A stretch of DNA of 64,000 nt, taken from positions 2,797,501-2,861,500 of the forward strand of contig NZ_CP015583.1 in the NCBI RefSeq assembly GCF_001941945.1, read 5' to 3'. Below are positions 53,053 through 62,323 of this stretch, piece after piece. Source of the stretch: Roseomonas gilardii (lineage in GTDB: Bacteria > Pseudomonadota > Alphaproteobacteria > Acetobacterales > Acetobacteraceae). The position numbers and the translations under genes are program-made. Under the pieces are notes generated by a model that made no database searches, had not been told where the DNA came from, and saw nothing but the letters and a program-made list of their open reading frames with translations. Each line of letters begins with the position of its first letter. Positions within the stretch are counted from its first letter, which is position 1.

Positions 53053-53144
53053 GTGACAGTCTCCTCTGTCGTGTACGGTCTGCCTGAAGAACGTGGCGGA
53101 CCATGGGCTGGTTGCAGGGCCCGGGCGACACCAGATCCCCGGGC

Positions 53145-53891
53145 ATGTGCGGACGCTATTACCTCGAAGCCAGCCCGGCGAAGCTGGAGAAGCAGTTCAA
53201 CCCGACGAACCCGCTTCCCAACCATCCGGCCAACTACAACGTCGCCCCGACGCAGGAGAGCCTCGTGGTGCGCTTCAACCCCGCCACGGGTCAGCGCAGC
53301 CTCGACCCCTTGCGCTGGGGGCTGGTGCCGCGCTGGGCGAAGGATGCCAGCGGCGCGGCGAAGCTGATGAATGCGCGGTCGGAGGGGGTGGCGGAGAAAC
53401 CGTCCTTCCGCGACGCCTTCGCGAAACGGCGCTGCCTCGTGCCGGCCGACGGCTTCTACGAATGGCGGCAGGAAGGGCCTGGGCCGAAGCAGCCCTATGC
53501 CATCGCGCTGCGTTCCGGCGAGACCATGGCCCTGGCGGGCCTCTGGGAAGGCTGGAAGCAGCCGGATGGAAGCTGGCTGCGCACCTATACGATCGTGACC
53601 ACCGAGGCGGTGGGCAAGATCACCGCCCTGCACCACCGCACCCCCGTCATCCTGCCGCCGGAGCACTGGGACGCTTGGCTGGGGGAGCGGGAAAGCGGGA
53701 CGGAGGAGCTTCTCGGCCTGATGCAGGCGCTGGACGCGGAGAAGCTGCGGGTCTGGCCGGTCGGCAAGCGGGTGAACAAGTTCAGCGAGAACGGCTCCTC
53801 GCTGCTCGCCCCCGTGGACGATGCCGACCCGCCAGAGGGGCTGAACGAGCCGCCACCCCAGGCCGTCGCGGCCGCTCAGGAGCCGCGATAG
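53145..53891 (+). CDS. SRAP-domain (YedK/HMCES) abasic-site protein
   Basis: A 248-residue protein that shields abasic sites in single-stranded DNA by linking them covalently to Cys2. The start is placed at the ATG giving MCGRYYL because Cys2 must be N-terminal after Met removal; the frame is open 14 codons upstream. Conserved are NYNVAPTQ, RWGLVPRWAKD, NARSEGVAEKPSF, CLVPADGFYEW and HHRTPVIL, the catalytic His. The gene is called SOS-response-associated in many genomes; no LexA box was found here. Confidence 0.92.
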   Translation: MCGRYYLEASPAKLEKQFNPTNPLPNHPANYNVAPTQESLVVRFNPATGQRSLDPLRWGLVPRWAKDASGAAKLMNARSEGVAEKPSFRDAFAKRRCLVPADGFYEWRQEGPGPKQPYAIALRSGETMALAGLWEGWKQPDGSWLRTYTIVTTEAVGKITALHHRTPVILPPEHWDAWLGERESGTEELLGLMQALDAEKLRVWPVGKRVNKFSENGSSLLAPVDDADPPEGLNEPPPQAVAAAQEPR

Positions 53892-54226
53892 GTGCTGTAG
53901 CTCCAGGGCGAGCAGAGCAGCGGCACATGGTAGTGCCCGCCCTCCGCCGTCAGCCCGACGCGGATCGCCACCCAGTCGAGATAGTCCGGATCACTCCCCT
54001 GTTCGGCGAAATAGTCGCCCACGCCGAAGCGCAGCTCGTAGCGTCCCGGCAGGAAATCCTGCGGCGAGAGCAACGGCGCGTCGGTGCGGCCATCGGCATT
54101 GGTCACCGTTTCGACCAGCAGCGCCGGGGCCGGCGCATCCACGCGCCAGAGCTGCACCGCCATGCCGGCGGCGGGGCGGCCGGCGGTGGTATCGAGCACA
54201 TGGGTGGTGAGGGCGGAGGGCTTCAC
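53876..54226 (-). CDS. uraH: 5-hydroxyisourate hydrolase (transthyretin-like)
   Basis: A 116-residue protein that opens the ring of 5-hydroxyisourate, the unstable product of urate oxidation. Family signatures: N-terminal LTTHVLDTTAGRPA, central RTDAPLL, and the C-terminal YRGS with the preceding HYHVPLL histidines. It begins at a GTG overlapping the stop of the FAD oxidoreductase gene by four bases, so both should be made together. Its 3' end overlaps the convergent SRAP gene by 16 bases. Confidence 0.93.
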   Translation of the reverse strand: MKPSALTTHVLDTTAGRPAAGMAVQLWRVDAPAPALLVETVTNADGRTDAPLLSPQDFLPGRYELRFGVGDYFAEQGSDPDYLDWVAIRVGLTAEGGHYHVPLLCSPWSYSTYRGS

Positions 54227-55656
54227 TCCGCCGCCTCCAGCTCCTGCGGGATCTCGCTCACCAGCTCCTCCAGGTCGAAGGCGAGCAGGGCGTTCATGTG
54301 CATCTCCGCATCGTCCAGCCAGAGGCTCCGGCAGATCCCGTCCACCAGCCGCGGCACGCCGTATTTCATGCCACTGATCGAGGCGCCGGACAGGCCCATC
54401 GACGGCGTGGCGCCATAGCCCATGAAGTGGATATGGCGCAGGAAGGGTGCCTCGCCCGGCACCTTCTCGCGGAAGGCGAAGCCGGGGGTCAGATAGGGGC
54501 AGGCGGCAAGGTTGGGGAATTCCTGCCCCGCCGGCGGCGTGTAGACGTCGCTCCACAGCAGGATATGCGGCGCGATCGCCGCCAGTTCCGGCCGCAGGGC
54601 GAGGTTGAAGGCCGTGCCGGTGCCGACGATCACGTGGTCCGCGCGGTGTTCGCCGCGCGGCGTCTCCAGCACCACCTCCTCGCCCTCCATGCGCGCGCCC
54701 TGGACCGAGCTGCCCATGTGAAGCGTGAAGCGCGGGTCATGCGCCACGCGGTCCCAGCTTTCCTGCGGCGGCGGCTGGTTGAGATCGAAGATGTGCCGCA
54801 TCATCCGCCACTTCAGCGGGTCCGGCATGGCGTGGAACTGGCCGAGGAAGCCCGCCTGCTCCATCCAGCGGAAGGGGTTGACGCGCGGCATCCGGCGCCG
54901 GCGCACCAGCATCGTGCCCTGCGCCGCCCCGGCTTCCAGCGCCGTGGCGAGGTTGTCGAAGGCGCTGGCGCCCGCCCCCACCACCAGGATGCGCTGGCCC
55001 TTCAGCGCCTCGAAATCGACATGGCCGGAGGTGTGCGACACGCGCTCCCCCGGCAGGCCGTCGAAGGGCGCCGGGATCGACCAGGCGCCGGTGCCGTCCA
55101 TGCCGGTGGCCAGCACCATCTTGCGCGCCTTGACCACGCGCTCGCCCTCCGGCGTGCGGAAGCGCAGCAGCAGCAGGTCGGCCTCCGGATCGTGGCCGAT
55201 GGAGAGGAGCTCGTGCTCGTGCCGGACCGGCAGGGCCAGCACCTGCGCGTACCAGTCGAGGTAGCGCTGCCAGTCCACGCGGCCGATCTTGTGCAGGTCC
55301 TCCCAGGCCTGGAGCCCGTCCCGCGCCTCGAAGAAGGCCCGCGGCGTCAGTGCCGCCATGCCCAGGTCGGGGCCGCTGACATGCTTGGGCGTGCGCAGCG
55401 TGCGCATCCGGGCGAAGACCGTCCAGCAGCCGGTGGCACCCGGCTCGGCCCGGTCGAAGATCGCGACGTTCCCGACCTTCTCCCGCCGCAGCCCGAAGGC
55501 GGCGGCGAGGCCGGTCTGCCCGGCGCCGATGATGGCCACGTCCAGCGCGCCATCCGTGCGTTCGGGAACCCAGGGGCGCTTCGGGTAGTCGAGGAGGTCG
55601 AGCTGCCGGCGGACCTCGGACTCCAGCGCGGTCAGGGTATTGGCCATCACGGACAT
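54223..55656 (-). CDS. FAD/NAD(P)-dependent monooxygenase, probable urate hydroxylase
   Basis: A 477-residue flavoprotein. FAD-binding GxGxxG in VAIIGAGQTGLAAAFG near residue 45, a second nucleotide-binding loop ILVVGAGASAFDN near residue 225, and the C-terminal ATG-like VIVGTGTAFN. This two-Rossmann layout is that of FAD- and NAD(P)H-dependent oxidoreductases; some bacteria use such an enzyme (HpyO type) in place of uricase. The four-base overlap with uraH, whose substrate would be its product, supports the urate role, but substrate identity is inferred. The ATG has AAGGAG six bases upstream. Confidence 0.72.
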   Translation of the reverse strand: MSVMANTLTALESEVRRQLDLLDYPKRPWVPERTDGALDVAIIGAGQTGLAAAFGLRREKVGNVAIFDRAEPGATGCWTVFARMRTLRTPKHVSGPDLGMAALTPRAFFEARDGLQAWEDLHKIGRVDWQRYLDWYAQVLALPVRHEHELLSIGHDPEADLLLLRFRTPEGERVVKARKMVLATGMDGTGAWSIPAPFDGLPGERVSHTSGHVDFEALKGQRILVVGAGASAFDNLATALEAGAAQGTMLVRRRRMPRVNPFRWMEQAGFLGQFHAMPDPLKWRMMRHIFDLNQPPPQESWDRVAHDPRFTLHMGSSVQGARMEGEEVVLETPRGEHRADHVIVGTGTAFNLALRPELAAIAPHILLWSDVYTPPAGQEFPNLAACPYLTPGFAFREKVPGEAPFLRHIHFMGYGATPSMGLSGASISGMKYGVPRLVDGICRSLWLDDAEMHMNALLAFDLEELVSEIPQELEAAE

Positions 55657-55762
55657 CGCATCTCCTTGCGACGCAGCATGACGAGCGGCGGGGCCGGCAG
55701 CAAGGGGCAAGCGTAACGATGCCGCATCGTGGCTGCCACCGGCCGGGCCTCACCCGTACTCC

Positions 55763-57748
55763 TCACCCATACTGGGGCACGCGCTCCAGGCGTTGCAGCA
55801 CCTCGGCGGCGGTCAGCGGACCGTCGAAATGGAAGCCCTGCCCTTCCGTATAGCCGGCTTCGAGGGCGAGCCTGACCAGTTCCTCGTTCTCCAGCCCCTC
55901 CACCATGGTCGCCATGCCCAGGCGCCGCGCCAGATCCGCCATGGTGCGCACGATGGCGAGGCATTCCGGCCGCGTGGCCATGCCGTGCACGAAGGATCGG
56001 TCGATCTTGATCTTCTCGAAGCGGAAGCGGCGCAGGTAGTCGAAGGAGGAGTAGGCTATCCCGAAATCGTCGAGCGCGATGCCGATCCCGAGTTCGCGCA
56101 GCTCCGCCAGCGTGGCCAGCACGCCGGCATCGTCGTCCAGCAGCAGGGATTCCGTGACCTCCAGCTCCAGCCGCCGTGCCGAGATGCCGGAGGCCGCCAG
56201 GGCCCGCGCCACGGCGATCAGCAGCCCGCCATCGGCGAACTGCCGCGGCGACAGGTTCACCGCCAACCGGATCTCCTCCGGCCATTGCACCGCATCGGTG
56301 CAGGCCTGCCGCAGCACCCAGTTGCCGATGGGCACGATCAGCCCGCTCTGCTCGGCGACGGGAATGAAGCTCTGCGGCCCGATCAGTCCCAGCCGTGGGT
56401 GCCGCCAGCGCAGTAGCGCCTCCAGCCCGGTGATCCGCCCGTCCGCCAGATGCACCTGCGGCTGGTAGTGCACCTCGAACTGCCCCTCGTGCAGCGCCAC
56501 CGCGAGGTCGGATTGCAGCCGCTGCCGCTCCTCCGCCGCCTGCAGCAGCCGTTCCTCGAAGAAGCGGCAGGTGTTCCGCCCTTCCCCCTTGGCCTCATAG
56601 AGCGCGAGGTCGGCATGGCGCATCAGCGTGACCGCGTCGCCCTGCCCGGGCGCGAGGTCGGCGATGCCGATGCTCACCCCGGGCATGATCATGCGCCCTT
56701 CCAGCTCCAGCGGCCGGTTGACGACCCGGCCCAGCCGCATGGCCAGCTCCGACAGCGCCTCCCGCTTCAGCCCCGGCGGCGGCAGCACGGCGAACTCGTC
56801 GCCGCCCAGGCGCGCCACCATGTATTCCCCCATCCCCTTCCCCGGGCCTTCCCCCGGCACGCTGCCGCGCAGCCGCGCGGCGATCTCCCGCAGCATCCCG
56901 TCGCCCGCGACATGGCCCAGCGTGTCGTTGACGTCCTTGAAGGAGTCGAGGTCCAGCAGCAGCATCGGCACCCGGGGCGGCGGGCGGCCGGTGCCCCGCC
57001 GGGCCGGCGGCGCCAGCAGCTCCGCCAGCCGGTCCAGCAGCGCGCGCCGGTTCGGCAGGCCGGTCAGCGGGTCCTCCAGCGCGATGCGCCGGATCTGGCG
57101 GTTCTGTTGGACCAGCAGCAGCGACAGCCCCGCCCCGGCGGCGATCATGGCCAGCAGCACCGCGATGAAGGCGACGTAGAGGCCGCGCAGCTCGCCCTGG
57201 TCCTCGCCGACGAGGTTGCTGCCCTCCATATGCGTGGAGGCGGCGAGGCGGATCATCGGCACGTTCAGCTCGCCCAGCAGGAGGAGCATCTCCCGGCTGT
57301 TCTCCTCGGAGGCCGGCCGGTCGAGCAGGGCCTGCACCCGTTCGATCGTCTCGCCGAGCCGGTCCAGCAGCCCGGCATTCTCCGGGTTGCGGCGGATCAG
57401 CATCCGCACCTCGCCCTGCCGCAGCACGGAGAGCCTGTTGCGCAGGACATCGAGGCGAAGCTGCACATCCGCGTGCTCTACCGGCATGTTCGGCAGGGCA
57501 TAGGCCGCGACCTCGGTCTGCAGCCGCATGAATTCCACCGCGCCGAGGGTGGTCTCGAACATGCTGTTGTAGCGGGTGAGTGCCTCGAAGAGGTTCTGTT
57601 GCCGGACGGTGAGCGCCGCGATGAAGCCCGCCGCCCCGGCCAGGCCGCCCATCAGCACGATCAGCGATACGCGCAGCCAGCGCTGGATGCCGCCCTCGGC
57701 CCCCGGCAGGCGCCTGCGTCGTCCCACGGGTATCACCTGCTCCGTCAC
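55763..57748 (-). CDS. Membrane GGDEF-EAL cyclic-di-GMP protein
   Basis: A 661-residue signalling protein. Two membrane helices (about 27-48 and 193-215) enclose a periplasmic sensor domain of about 145 residues of no named family. A GGDEF domain follows with an intact GGDEF site (RLGGDEFAVL), then an EAL domain with GLEALLRW, NLSPRQF, ELEVTESLL, and DDFGIAYSSF in place of the usual DDFGTGYSSL. Both catalytic cores look intact, so it could make or break c-di-GMP. It ends 106 bases from the FAD monooxygenase gene. Confidence 0.92.
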   Translation of the reverse strand: MTEQVIPVGRRRRLPGAEGGIQRWLRVSLIVLMGGLAGAAGFIAALTVRQQNLFEALTRYNSMFETTLGAVEFMRLQTEVAAYALPNMPVEHADVQLRLDVLRNRLSVLRQGEVRMLIRRNPENAGLLDRLGETIERVQALLDRPASEENSREMLLLLGELNVPMIRLAASTHMEGSNLVGEDQGELRGLYVAFIAVLLAMIAAGAGLSLLLVQQNRQIRRIALEDPLTGLPNRRALLDRLAELLAPPARRGTGRPPPRVPMLLLDLDSFKDVNDTLGHVAGDGMLREIAARLRGSVPGEGPGKGMGEYMVARLGGDEFAVLPPPGLKREALSELAMRLGRVVNRPLELEGRMIMPGVSIGIADLAPGQGDAVTLMRHADLALYEAKGEGRNTCRFFEERLLQAAEERQRLQSDLAVALHEGQFEVHYQPQVHLADGRITGLEALLRWRHPRLGLIGPQSFIPVAEQSGLIVPIGNWVLRQACTDAVQWPEEIRLAVNLSPRQFADGGLLIAVARALAASGISARRLELEVTESLLLDDDAGVLATLAELRELGIGIALDDFGIAYSSFDYLRRFRFEKIKIDRSFVHGMATRPECLAIVRTMADLARRLGMATMVEGLENEELVRLALEAGYTEGQGFHFDGPLTAAEVLQRLERVPQYG

Positions 57749-58058
57749 ACGAGGATGGCTTCCGGCGGGGGCCGGATGCCGAGCTATTCCCTCCCGCGAT
57801 GCTTTCCGTCAAGGCAAGACACAGGGGCGGATGGACGCTTCGCGCGAAACTCCGCAGCGGAGGCGCGCCTTCTCCACCGTGAATGTCCGGTGCCCCGCGG
57901 ACATGCCTCCGGCCCGGGCATCCGCCGCCAACAGTTCCACCGGAACGGCTCCGCTGCTCCGGGGCGGCCCCTTCCCCCGTCCCGCCCCGGCCCTTGATCC
58001 CGCGGGCGGTCGCTCCCAAAACGGCGGGGCAACAGCCCAAGCGGGAACAGGCGAGACG
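57749..58058. other. Divergent intergenic region, GGDEF-EAL gene and amidase
   Basis: A 310-base gap. I see no gene, RNA or clear operator. The frames open through it continue neighbouring shadows and have no translation signal. It should contain both promoters. Confidence 0.5.
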
Positions 58059-59336
58059 ATGAGCGACACGGCGCCCCCCAACCTGATCGCGGCAGTGGAC
58101 CAGAACCGGCACTGGGACCGGCTGATGCAAATGGCGAGGATCGGCGCCATTCCCGGCGACGGCGTGAATCGCCCCTGCCTCTCGCCGCTGGACCGCGAGG
58201 CGCGCCGCCTGCTGATCGGCTGGGCCACGGAGCTGGGCCTGACCGTCTCGGTCGATCCGATGGGCAACCTGTTCCTGCGGCACGAGGGCACGGACCCGGA
58301 GGCCGCGCCGGTGCTGACCGGCAGCCACATGGACAGCCAGCCCATGGGCGGCCGCTTCGACGGCATCTGGGGCGTGCTCGCCGGGCTGGAGGCGGTGCAG
58401 GCGATCCGCGACAGCGGCGCCGCCACGCGGCACCCGATCGAGGTCGTGGCCTGGACCAACGAGGAAGGCGGCCGCTTCGCTCCCGGCTGCATGGGCTCCA
58501 TGGCCTGGGCCGGGCATTCGCCGGCCGACACCTGGGACGCGACCGTGGATTCCGAGGGCGTCACCTTCGCCCGGGCGCTGGCCGGGCAGCGCGAGGCCGA
58601 GGCCGACCTGCCGCAGCGCCCGCTCGGCCCCGGCACGCAGCCGGTCGCCTATCTGGAGGCGCATATCGAGCAGGGCCCGCGCCTGGAGGCCGAAGGCTAT
58701 GACATCGGCGTCGTCACCGGCATCCAGGGCAGCCGCTGGTTCCTGGTGGAGCTGCGCGGCGAATCCGCCCATGCCGGCACCGCGCCGCTCGGCCTGCGCA
58801 AGGACGCGGTGCAGGACATGGTGCGCGCCATCAACGCGCTGAACGCGCTGATGACCGATCCCGAGGACATCCTGCGCTTCACCGTCGCCCGCATCGAGGT
58901 CACGCCGAACACCTCGAACTCGGTGGCCGAGCTGGTGCGCTTCACCATCGACTTCCGGCACCCCGACAAGGACGTGCTGCTGATGAACGGCGACGCGATC
59001 GACAACACGATCCGCTCCGCCGTGAAGAACTGCGAGGTCACAGTCACGGAACGCTTCCACGCCCTGCCGGTGGATTTCGACACCGGCGTGCTGGACACGG
59101 TGGAGGCCGCCGCCCAGGCCCAGGGGCTGCGCGCGCTGCGCATGCCCTCCGGCGCCTTCCACGACGCGCAGTTCATGGTGCCGGTCTGCCCCACAGGCAT
59201 GATCTTCGTGCCCAGCCACAAGGGCATCAGCCACAACCCGGCGGAATATTCCTCGCCGGAACAGCTCGCCGCCGGGGTGCGCGTGCTGGCCGCCTCGCTG
59301 CTCCGGCTCGCTCAAGGACAAGCGTCAGGGGGTTAG
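58059..59336 (+). CDS. Zn-dependent hydantoinase/carbamoylase-family amidase
   Basis: A 425-residue M20-fold amidase. Metal ligands are His and Asp in [19 protein letters not shown], Glu in [10 protein letters not shown], His in [11 protein letters not shown] and the C-terminal His in ISHNPAEYS. The family includes N-carbamoyl-amino-acid hydrolases, beta-ureidopropionase and allantoate amidohydrolase. Allantoate would fit the urate genes 3 kb away, and a carbamoyl amino acid would fit the racemase-like gene downstream; sequence alone does not choose. A ribosome-binding site is weak. Confidence 0.88.
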   Translation: MSDTAPPNLIAAVDQNRHWDRLMQMARIGAIPGDGVNRPCLSPLDREARRLLIGWATELGLTVSVDPMGNLFLRHEGTDPEAAPVLTGSHMDSQPMGGRFDGIWGVLAGLEAVQAIRDSGAATRHPIEVVAWTNEEGGRFAPGCMGSMAWAGHSPADTWDATVDSEGVTFARALAGQREAEADLPQRPLGPGTQPVAYLEAHIEQGPRLEAEGYDIGVVTGIQGSRWFLVELRGESAHAGTAPLGLRKDAVQDMVRAINALNALMTDPEDILRFTVARIEVTPNTSNSVAELVRFTIDFRHPDKDVLLMNGDAIDNTIRSAVKNCEVTVTERFHALPVDFDTGVLDTVEAAAQAQGLRALRMPSGAFHDAQFMVPVCPTGMIFVPSHKGISHNPAEYSSPEQLAAGVRVLAASLLRLAQGQASGG

Positions 59337-59395
59337 GCGGAAAGGATATAGGAGAGGCAGCGCCTCTCCCACGGACAGCGCGGCGCCGGGGCGGC

Positions 59396-60577
59396 TCAGA
59401 CGCTGGCGAGCAGCCCGGCCAGGAGCCTCGCCCGCGGCACCAGGCTGTCCACCAGCAGGTGCTCGCCCAGCGTATGGTGGCCCGCGCTCATCACGCCCAG
59501 CCCGTCCAGTGTCGGGATGCCCAGCGCCCCGGTGAAGTTGCCGTCCGAGCCGCCGCCGGCGCTGCCATGGCCGATCTCGCCGCCCAGGCGCTGGCCGATG
59601 GCATGGGCCTTCGCGTGCAGGCCCAGATCCGCCACGGAAGGCTCCCAGACCGGGCGGGTGACGCCGCGCCGCACCTCCAGCGCCACATCCGGGGCGGAGG
59701 CGCGCAGGCCCAGCATCCGCTCCACCGCCGCGTCGAGGTCCTGCTGCCGCTTGGCCATGGTCAGTGCCTCGGCATCGCAATGCGTGGCGACGCAGTTCAC
59801 CCATTGCCCGCCCCGCACGACGCCGACCGAGAAGGTACAGGCCTCGGTGGTCATGGCCTCGATGGCCAGCACCTGCCGGCACATCTCGCGGATCGCGCTC
59901 CGTCCCTCCCCCAGCGAGGCGCCGGCATGGCTGGGCCGGCCGGTGGTCCGCAGGTTGAAGCGGGCGATGGCATAGCGGCCGGTCACCACATCGCCCAGGA
60001 CGGCGCTGCTGCCCGGGCGCCCGGGCTCCGGCACCAGCACCACGGCATGGCGCCGCGCCTCCGCCTCGATCAGGTCGCGGGTGGAGAGGCTGCCGATCTC
60101 CTCGTCCGGCGTCAGCAGCACCGTCACGGGGCGGGAGGCCGGGATGCCGGCCCGGATCATCTGCCGGATCGCCTCCAGCGCCAGGAAGGTGCCGCCCTTC
60201 ATGTCGCCGATCCCCGGCCCGTAGCAGCGCCCGCCGTCGCGGCGGAAGGGCAGCGCCGCCAGCGTGCCGACGGGATGCACCGTGTCGAGATGCGCCAGCA
60301 CCAGGATGCCCGGCGCCTCCCCGTCCGGATGCGGAAAGCGCGCCCGCACGCAGCCGCCCAGCATCGCGCCGGTCGGCCCCGGGCGGCCGGGAATGCGCTC
60401 GATCCGCGCCCCGGCCAAAGCGAGGTCGCGGGCGGCGAGGTCCATCATCCGGTTGACGGCCCCGGCATCGAAGGTGGGGCTCTCGCACTCCACCCAGGGC
60501 CGCAGCCCCTCCAGGATGGCATCGGCCTCGAAGGGCAGGGTAAGGGCGGCGGCGAGGGGGGCGGAAAACGAGTCCAT
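59396..60577 (-). CDS. M20-family carboxypeptidase-like hydrolase
   Basis: A 393-residue zinc peptidase similar to glutamate carboxypeptidase. Metal ligands are in LAHLDTVHPVG, GIGDMKGG, the catalytic Glu in TPDEEIGS, and the C-terminal His in SAGHHTLGEH. A dimerisation domain is inserted around residues 175-290. Two starts are plausible, MRGMDSF at 60586 and MDSF at 60577; neither has a strong signal. It converges with the amidase gene and diverges from the next. Confidence 0.85.
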   Translation of the reverse strand: MDSFSAPLAAALTLPFEADAILEGLRPWVECESPTFDAGAVNRMMDLAARDLALAGARIERIPGRPGPTGAMLGGCVRARFPHPDGEAPGILVLAHLDTVHPVGTLAALPFRRDGGRCYGPGIGDMKGGTFLALEAIRQMIRAGIPASRPVTVLLTPDEEIGSLSTRDLIEAEARRHAVVLVPEPGRPGSSAVLGDVVTGRYAIARFNLRTTGRPSHAGASLGEGRSAIREMCRQVLAIEAMTTEACTFSVGVVRGGQWVNCVATHCDAEALTMAKRQQDLDAAVERMLGLRASAPDVALEVRRGVTRPVWEPSVADLGLHAKAHAIGQRLGGEIGHGSAGGGSDGNFTGALGIPTLDGLGVMSAGHHTLGEHLLVDSLVPRARLLAGLLASV

Positions 60578-60702
60578 GCCCCGCATGCTTTCCCAGCCGA
60601 CCCGCCCGGACAAGGCTGCAATCGGGCCGTCGTATCGCCTGATTGCTGCGCCGCACGGCTGGGATTCGCGCGATGCGGCGCGGCAGGCTAGATTCTTCCG
60701 CA

Positions 60703-61431
60703 ATGAACGATACATCGCGACCCTTCCTCCGAAGGATCATGCCCCAGCTTGGCCCCATGGGCTGGGAAGGGGCGGAGCTGTCCGCCAGCGAATACATGCT
60801 GCCGCTGGGGGCGGAACAGCGGGCCGAGATCGAGGCCGGGCCCGAAGCCCCGGGCCCCTGCATCGAGGCCCTGGCCGGGGCGATGCGCCCCCGGCTGGAC
60901 CATGGCCAGGGCTTCATGCTGCTGCGCGGGCTGCCGCAGGACCTGCCGGCCGCAGCGGTGCTCCGGGCGCTGGGCCGGCATCTCGGCACCGCCCTGCCGG
61001 TGGAGGCCGACCCGAATTTCTGCGACATCCTGCTGCTGCGGCCGGACGCGCCGGCGCGCGTCACCCTGCTGTCCGCCGCCTCCGTCCACAATGCCCTGCT
61101 GCTGCGGGACAAGCCGCTGCTGACCTCCCTTTACGCCGCCAACCCGGCCCTCGGCGACGGCATCGCCTTCCAGGTCTCCGGCGGCGTCTTCGCGGGCTAT
61201 CGCGGGCCGTCCATGCCGGATGCGGCGGCGCCCGAGGCCCTGCGGGCGGCGCTGGAGGCGCCGGGCCTGTCGCTCTCGATGCAGAGCGGCGACGTGCTGG
61301 TGCTGAACCCCTTCCTGGTCTGGCTGCGCGACCGGCCCGAAGCCTCCCATCTGGCGCTCCGGGCGTCGCAGACGCGGATGGACTTCCCGGAATGGGCACC
61401 GCCGATGCAGAGCCTGGCCGCCGCGAGCTGA
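60703..61431 (+). CDS. TauD/TfdA-fold protein lacking iron ligands
   Basis: A 242-residue protein reading like the core of a TauD/TfdA-type 2-oxoglutarate dioxygenase: GQGFMLLRGLP, VLRALGRHLGT, VTLLSAASVHNALLLRDKPLLTSLYA, LSMQSGDVLVLN. The usual HxD iron ligand is replaced (VEADPNF at about 100-106), and the distal His in a typical NRRVLHGR is replaced in NPFLVWLR (about 202-209). The residues that bind iron are thus missing and a catalytic role is doubtful. Its stop overlaps the next ATG by one base, so the two are coupled. Confidence 0.62.
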   Translation: MNDTSRPFLRRIMPQLGPMGWEGAELSASEYMLPLGAEQRAEIEAGPEAPGPCIEALAGAMRPRLDHGQGFMLLRGLPQDLPAAAVLRALGRHLGTALPVEADPNFCDILLLRPDAPARVTLLSAASVHNALLLRDKPLLTSLYAANPALGDGIAFQVSGGVFAGYRGPSMPDAAAPEALRAALEAPGLSLSMQSGDVLVLNPFLVWLRDRPEASHLALRASQTRMDFPEWAPPMQSLAAAS

Positions 61432-62180
61432 TGCGCATCCTCCTGGCGAATGCCAACACCACGGAGGCGATCACCGCCCTCTGCGCCACGGCAGCGCGCG
61501 CCGCGGCCTCGCCGGGCACGGAGATCCTCCCCGCCACGCCGCGCTTCGGCCCGGCGGTGATTTCCACCCGCGCCGAGAACGCCATCGCCTCCCATGCCGT
61601 GCTGGACCTCCTGGCCGGCCACGCCACGGGCGAGGACCGGGTCGATGCGGTGGTGCTCGCCGTGTCCCACGACACAGCGCTGGAGGCGGCGCGGCAGCTC
61701 ATGCCCTGCCCCGTGCTGGGCATGACCGAGGCCGCCTGCCTGACCGCCTGCATGCTCGGCGCCCGCTTCGGCCTCGTCACGCTGGGCGGGGTGGAGATGT
61801 ACCGGGAACTGCTGGCCCGGCACGGCCTCGCCACCCGCTGCGCCGGGCTGGAAGGGGTGGACGCCACCCCGCCCCAGGCGCTGGAGGACCCGGAAGGCGT
61901 GGCCGCCAAGGTCGGTGCCGCGATCGCCCGCCTCGTGGCCCAGGGCGCCGATTCCGTGGTGCTCGGCGGGGCCGCCCTGGCGGGGATGGAGGAACGGCTG
62001 CGGCGCGACGCCCCCGTGCCGCTGCTGGAGGGCGTCGCCTGCGGCGTCCGGCTGGCGGAGATGCTGGTGCGCATGGCCCCGGGCAAGCCGGCGACGGGCG
62101 CCATGGCCGCCCCGCGCGGCCGGGGCAGCATCGGCCTCTCCCCCGCCCTGGCGGCGCTGCTGCAAGGCCCGGCCGCCTAG
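61431..62180 (+). CDS. Asp/Glu/hydantoin racemase-family protein without catalytic cysteines
   Basis: A 249-residue PF01177-type protein: N-terminal LLANANTTEAI matches the family's INPNTT block, and SPGTEILPATPRFGP follows. In hydantoin racemases two cysteines act: one in ACFGDPGL and one in VLGCAGM. Here the aligned segments are AVSHDTAL (residues 77-84) and VLGGAALAG (about 177-185), so both positions have lost Cys. It may bind a related ligand, or do other chemistry. Cys93, Cys103 and Cys107 exist but are not at the catalytic places. Confidence 0.72.
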   Translation: MRILLANANTTEAITALCATAARAAASPGTEILPATPRFGPAVISTRAENAIASHAVLDLLAGHATGEDRVDAVVLAVSHDTALEAARQLMPCPVLGMTEAACLTACMLGARFGLVTLGGVEMYRELLARHGLATRCAGLEGVDATPPQALEDPEGVAAKVGAAIARLVAQGADSVVLGGAALAGMEERLRRDAPVPLLEGVACGVRLAEMLVRMAPGKPATGAMAAPRGRGSIGLSPALAALLQGPAA

Positions 62181-62323
62181 GACCTCCCTGCCGGCGATCC
62201 CGCCCGTGGGCGGGCGACCATGCTGCGGCCATGATCCGCCGCCATCATCCTGCGCCATCATCCTCCGGCCGGGCAACCGCCCGGTCCGGGTGACGTTGCC
62301 GGCTACGGAACGAGGAGGGACAG

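Noticed and set aside
53053-53144. LexA box before the SRAP gene
   Set aside because: No GTTC-N7-GTTC or complement with two intact half-sites was found; the nearest GAAC lacks a partner at the right distance.
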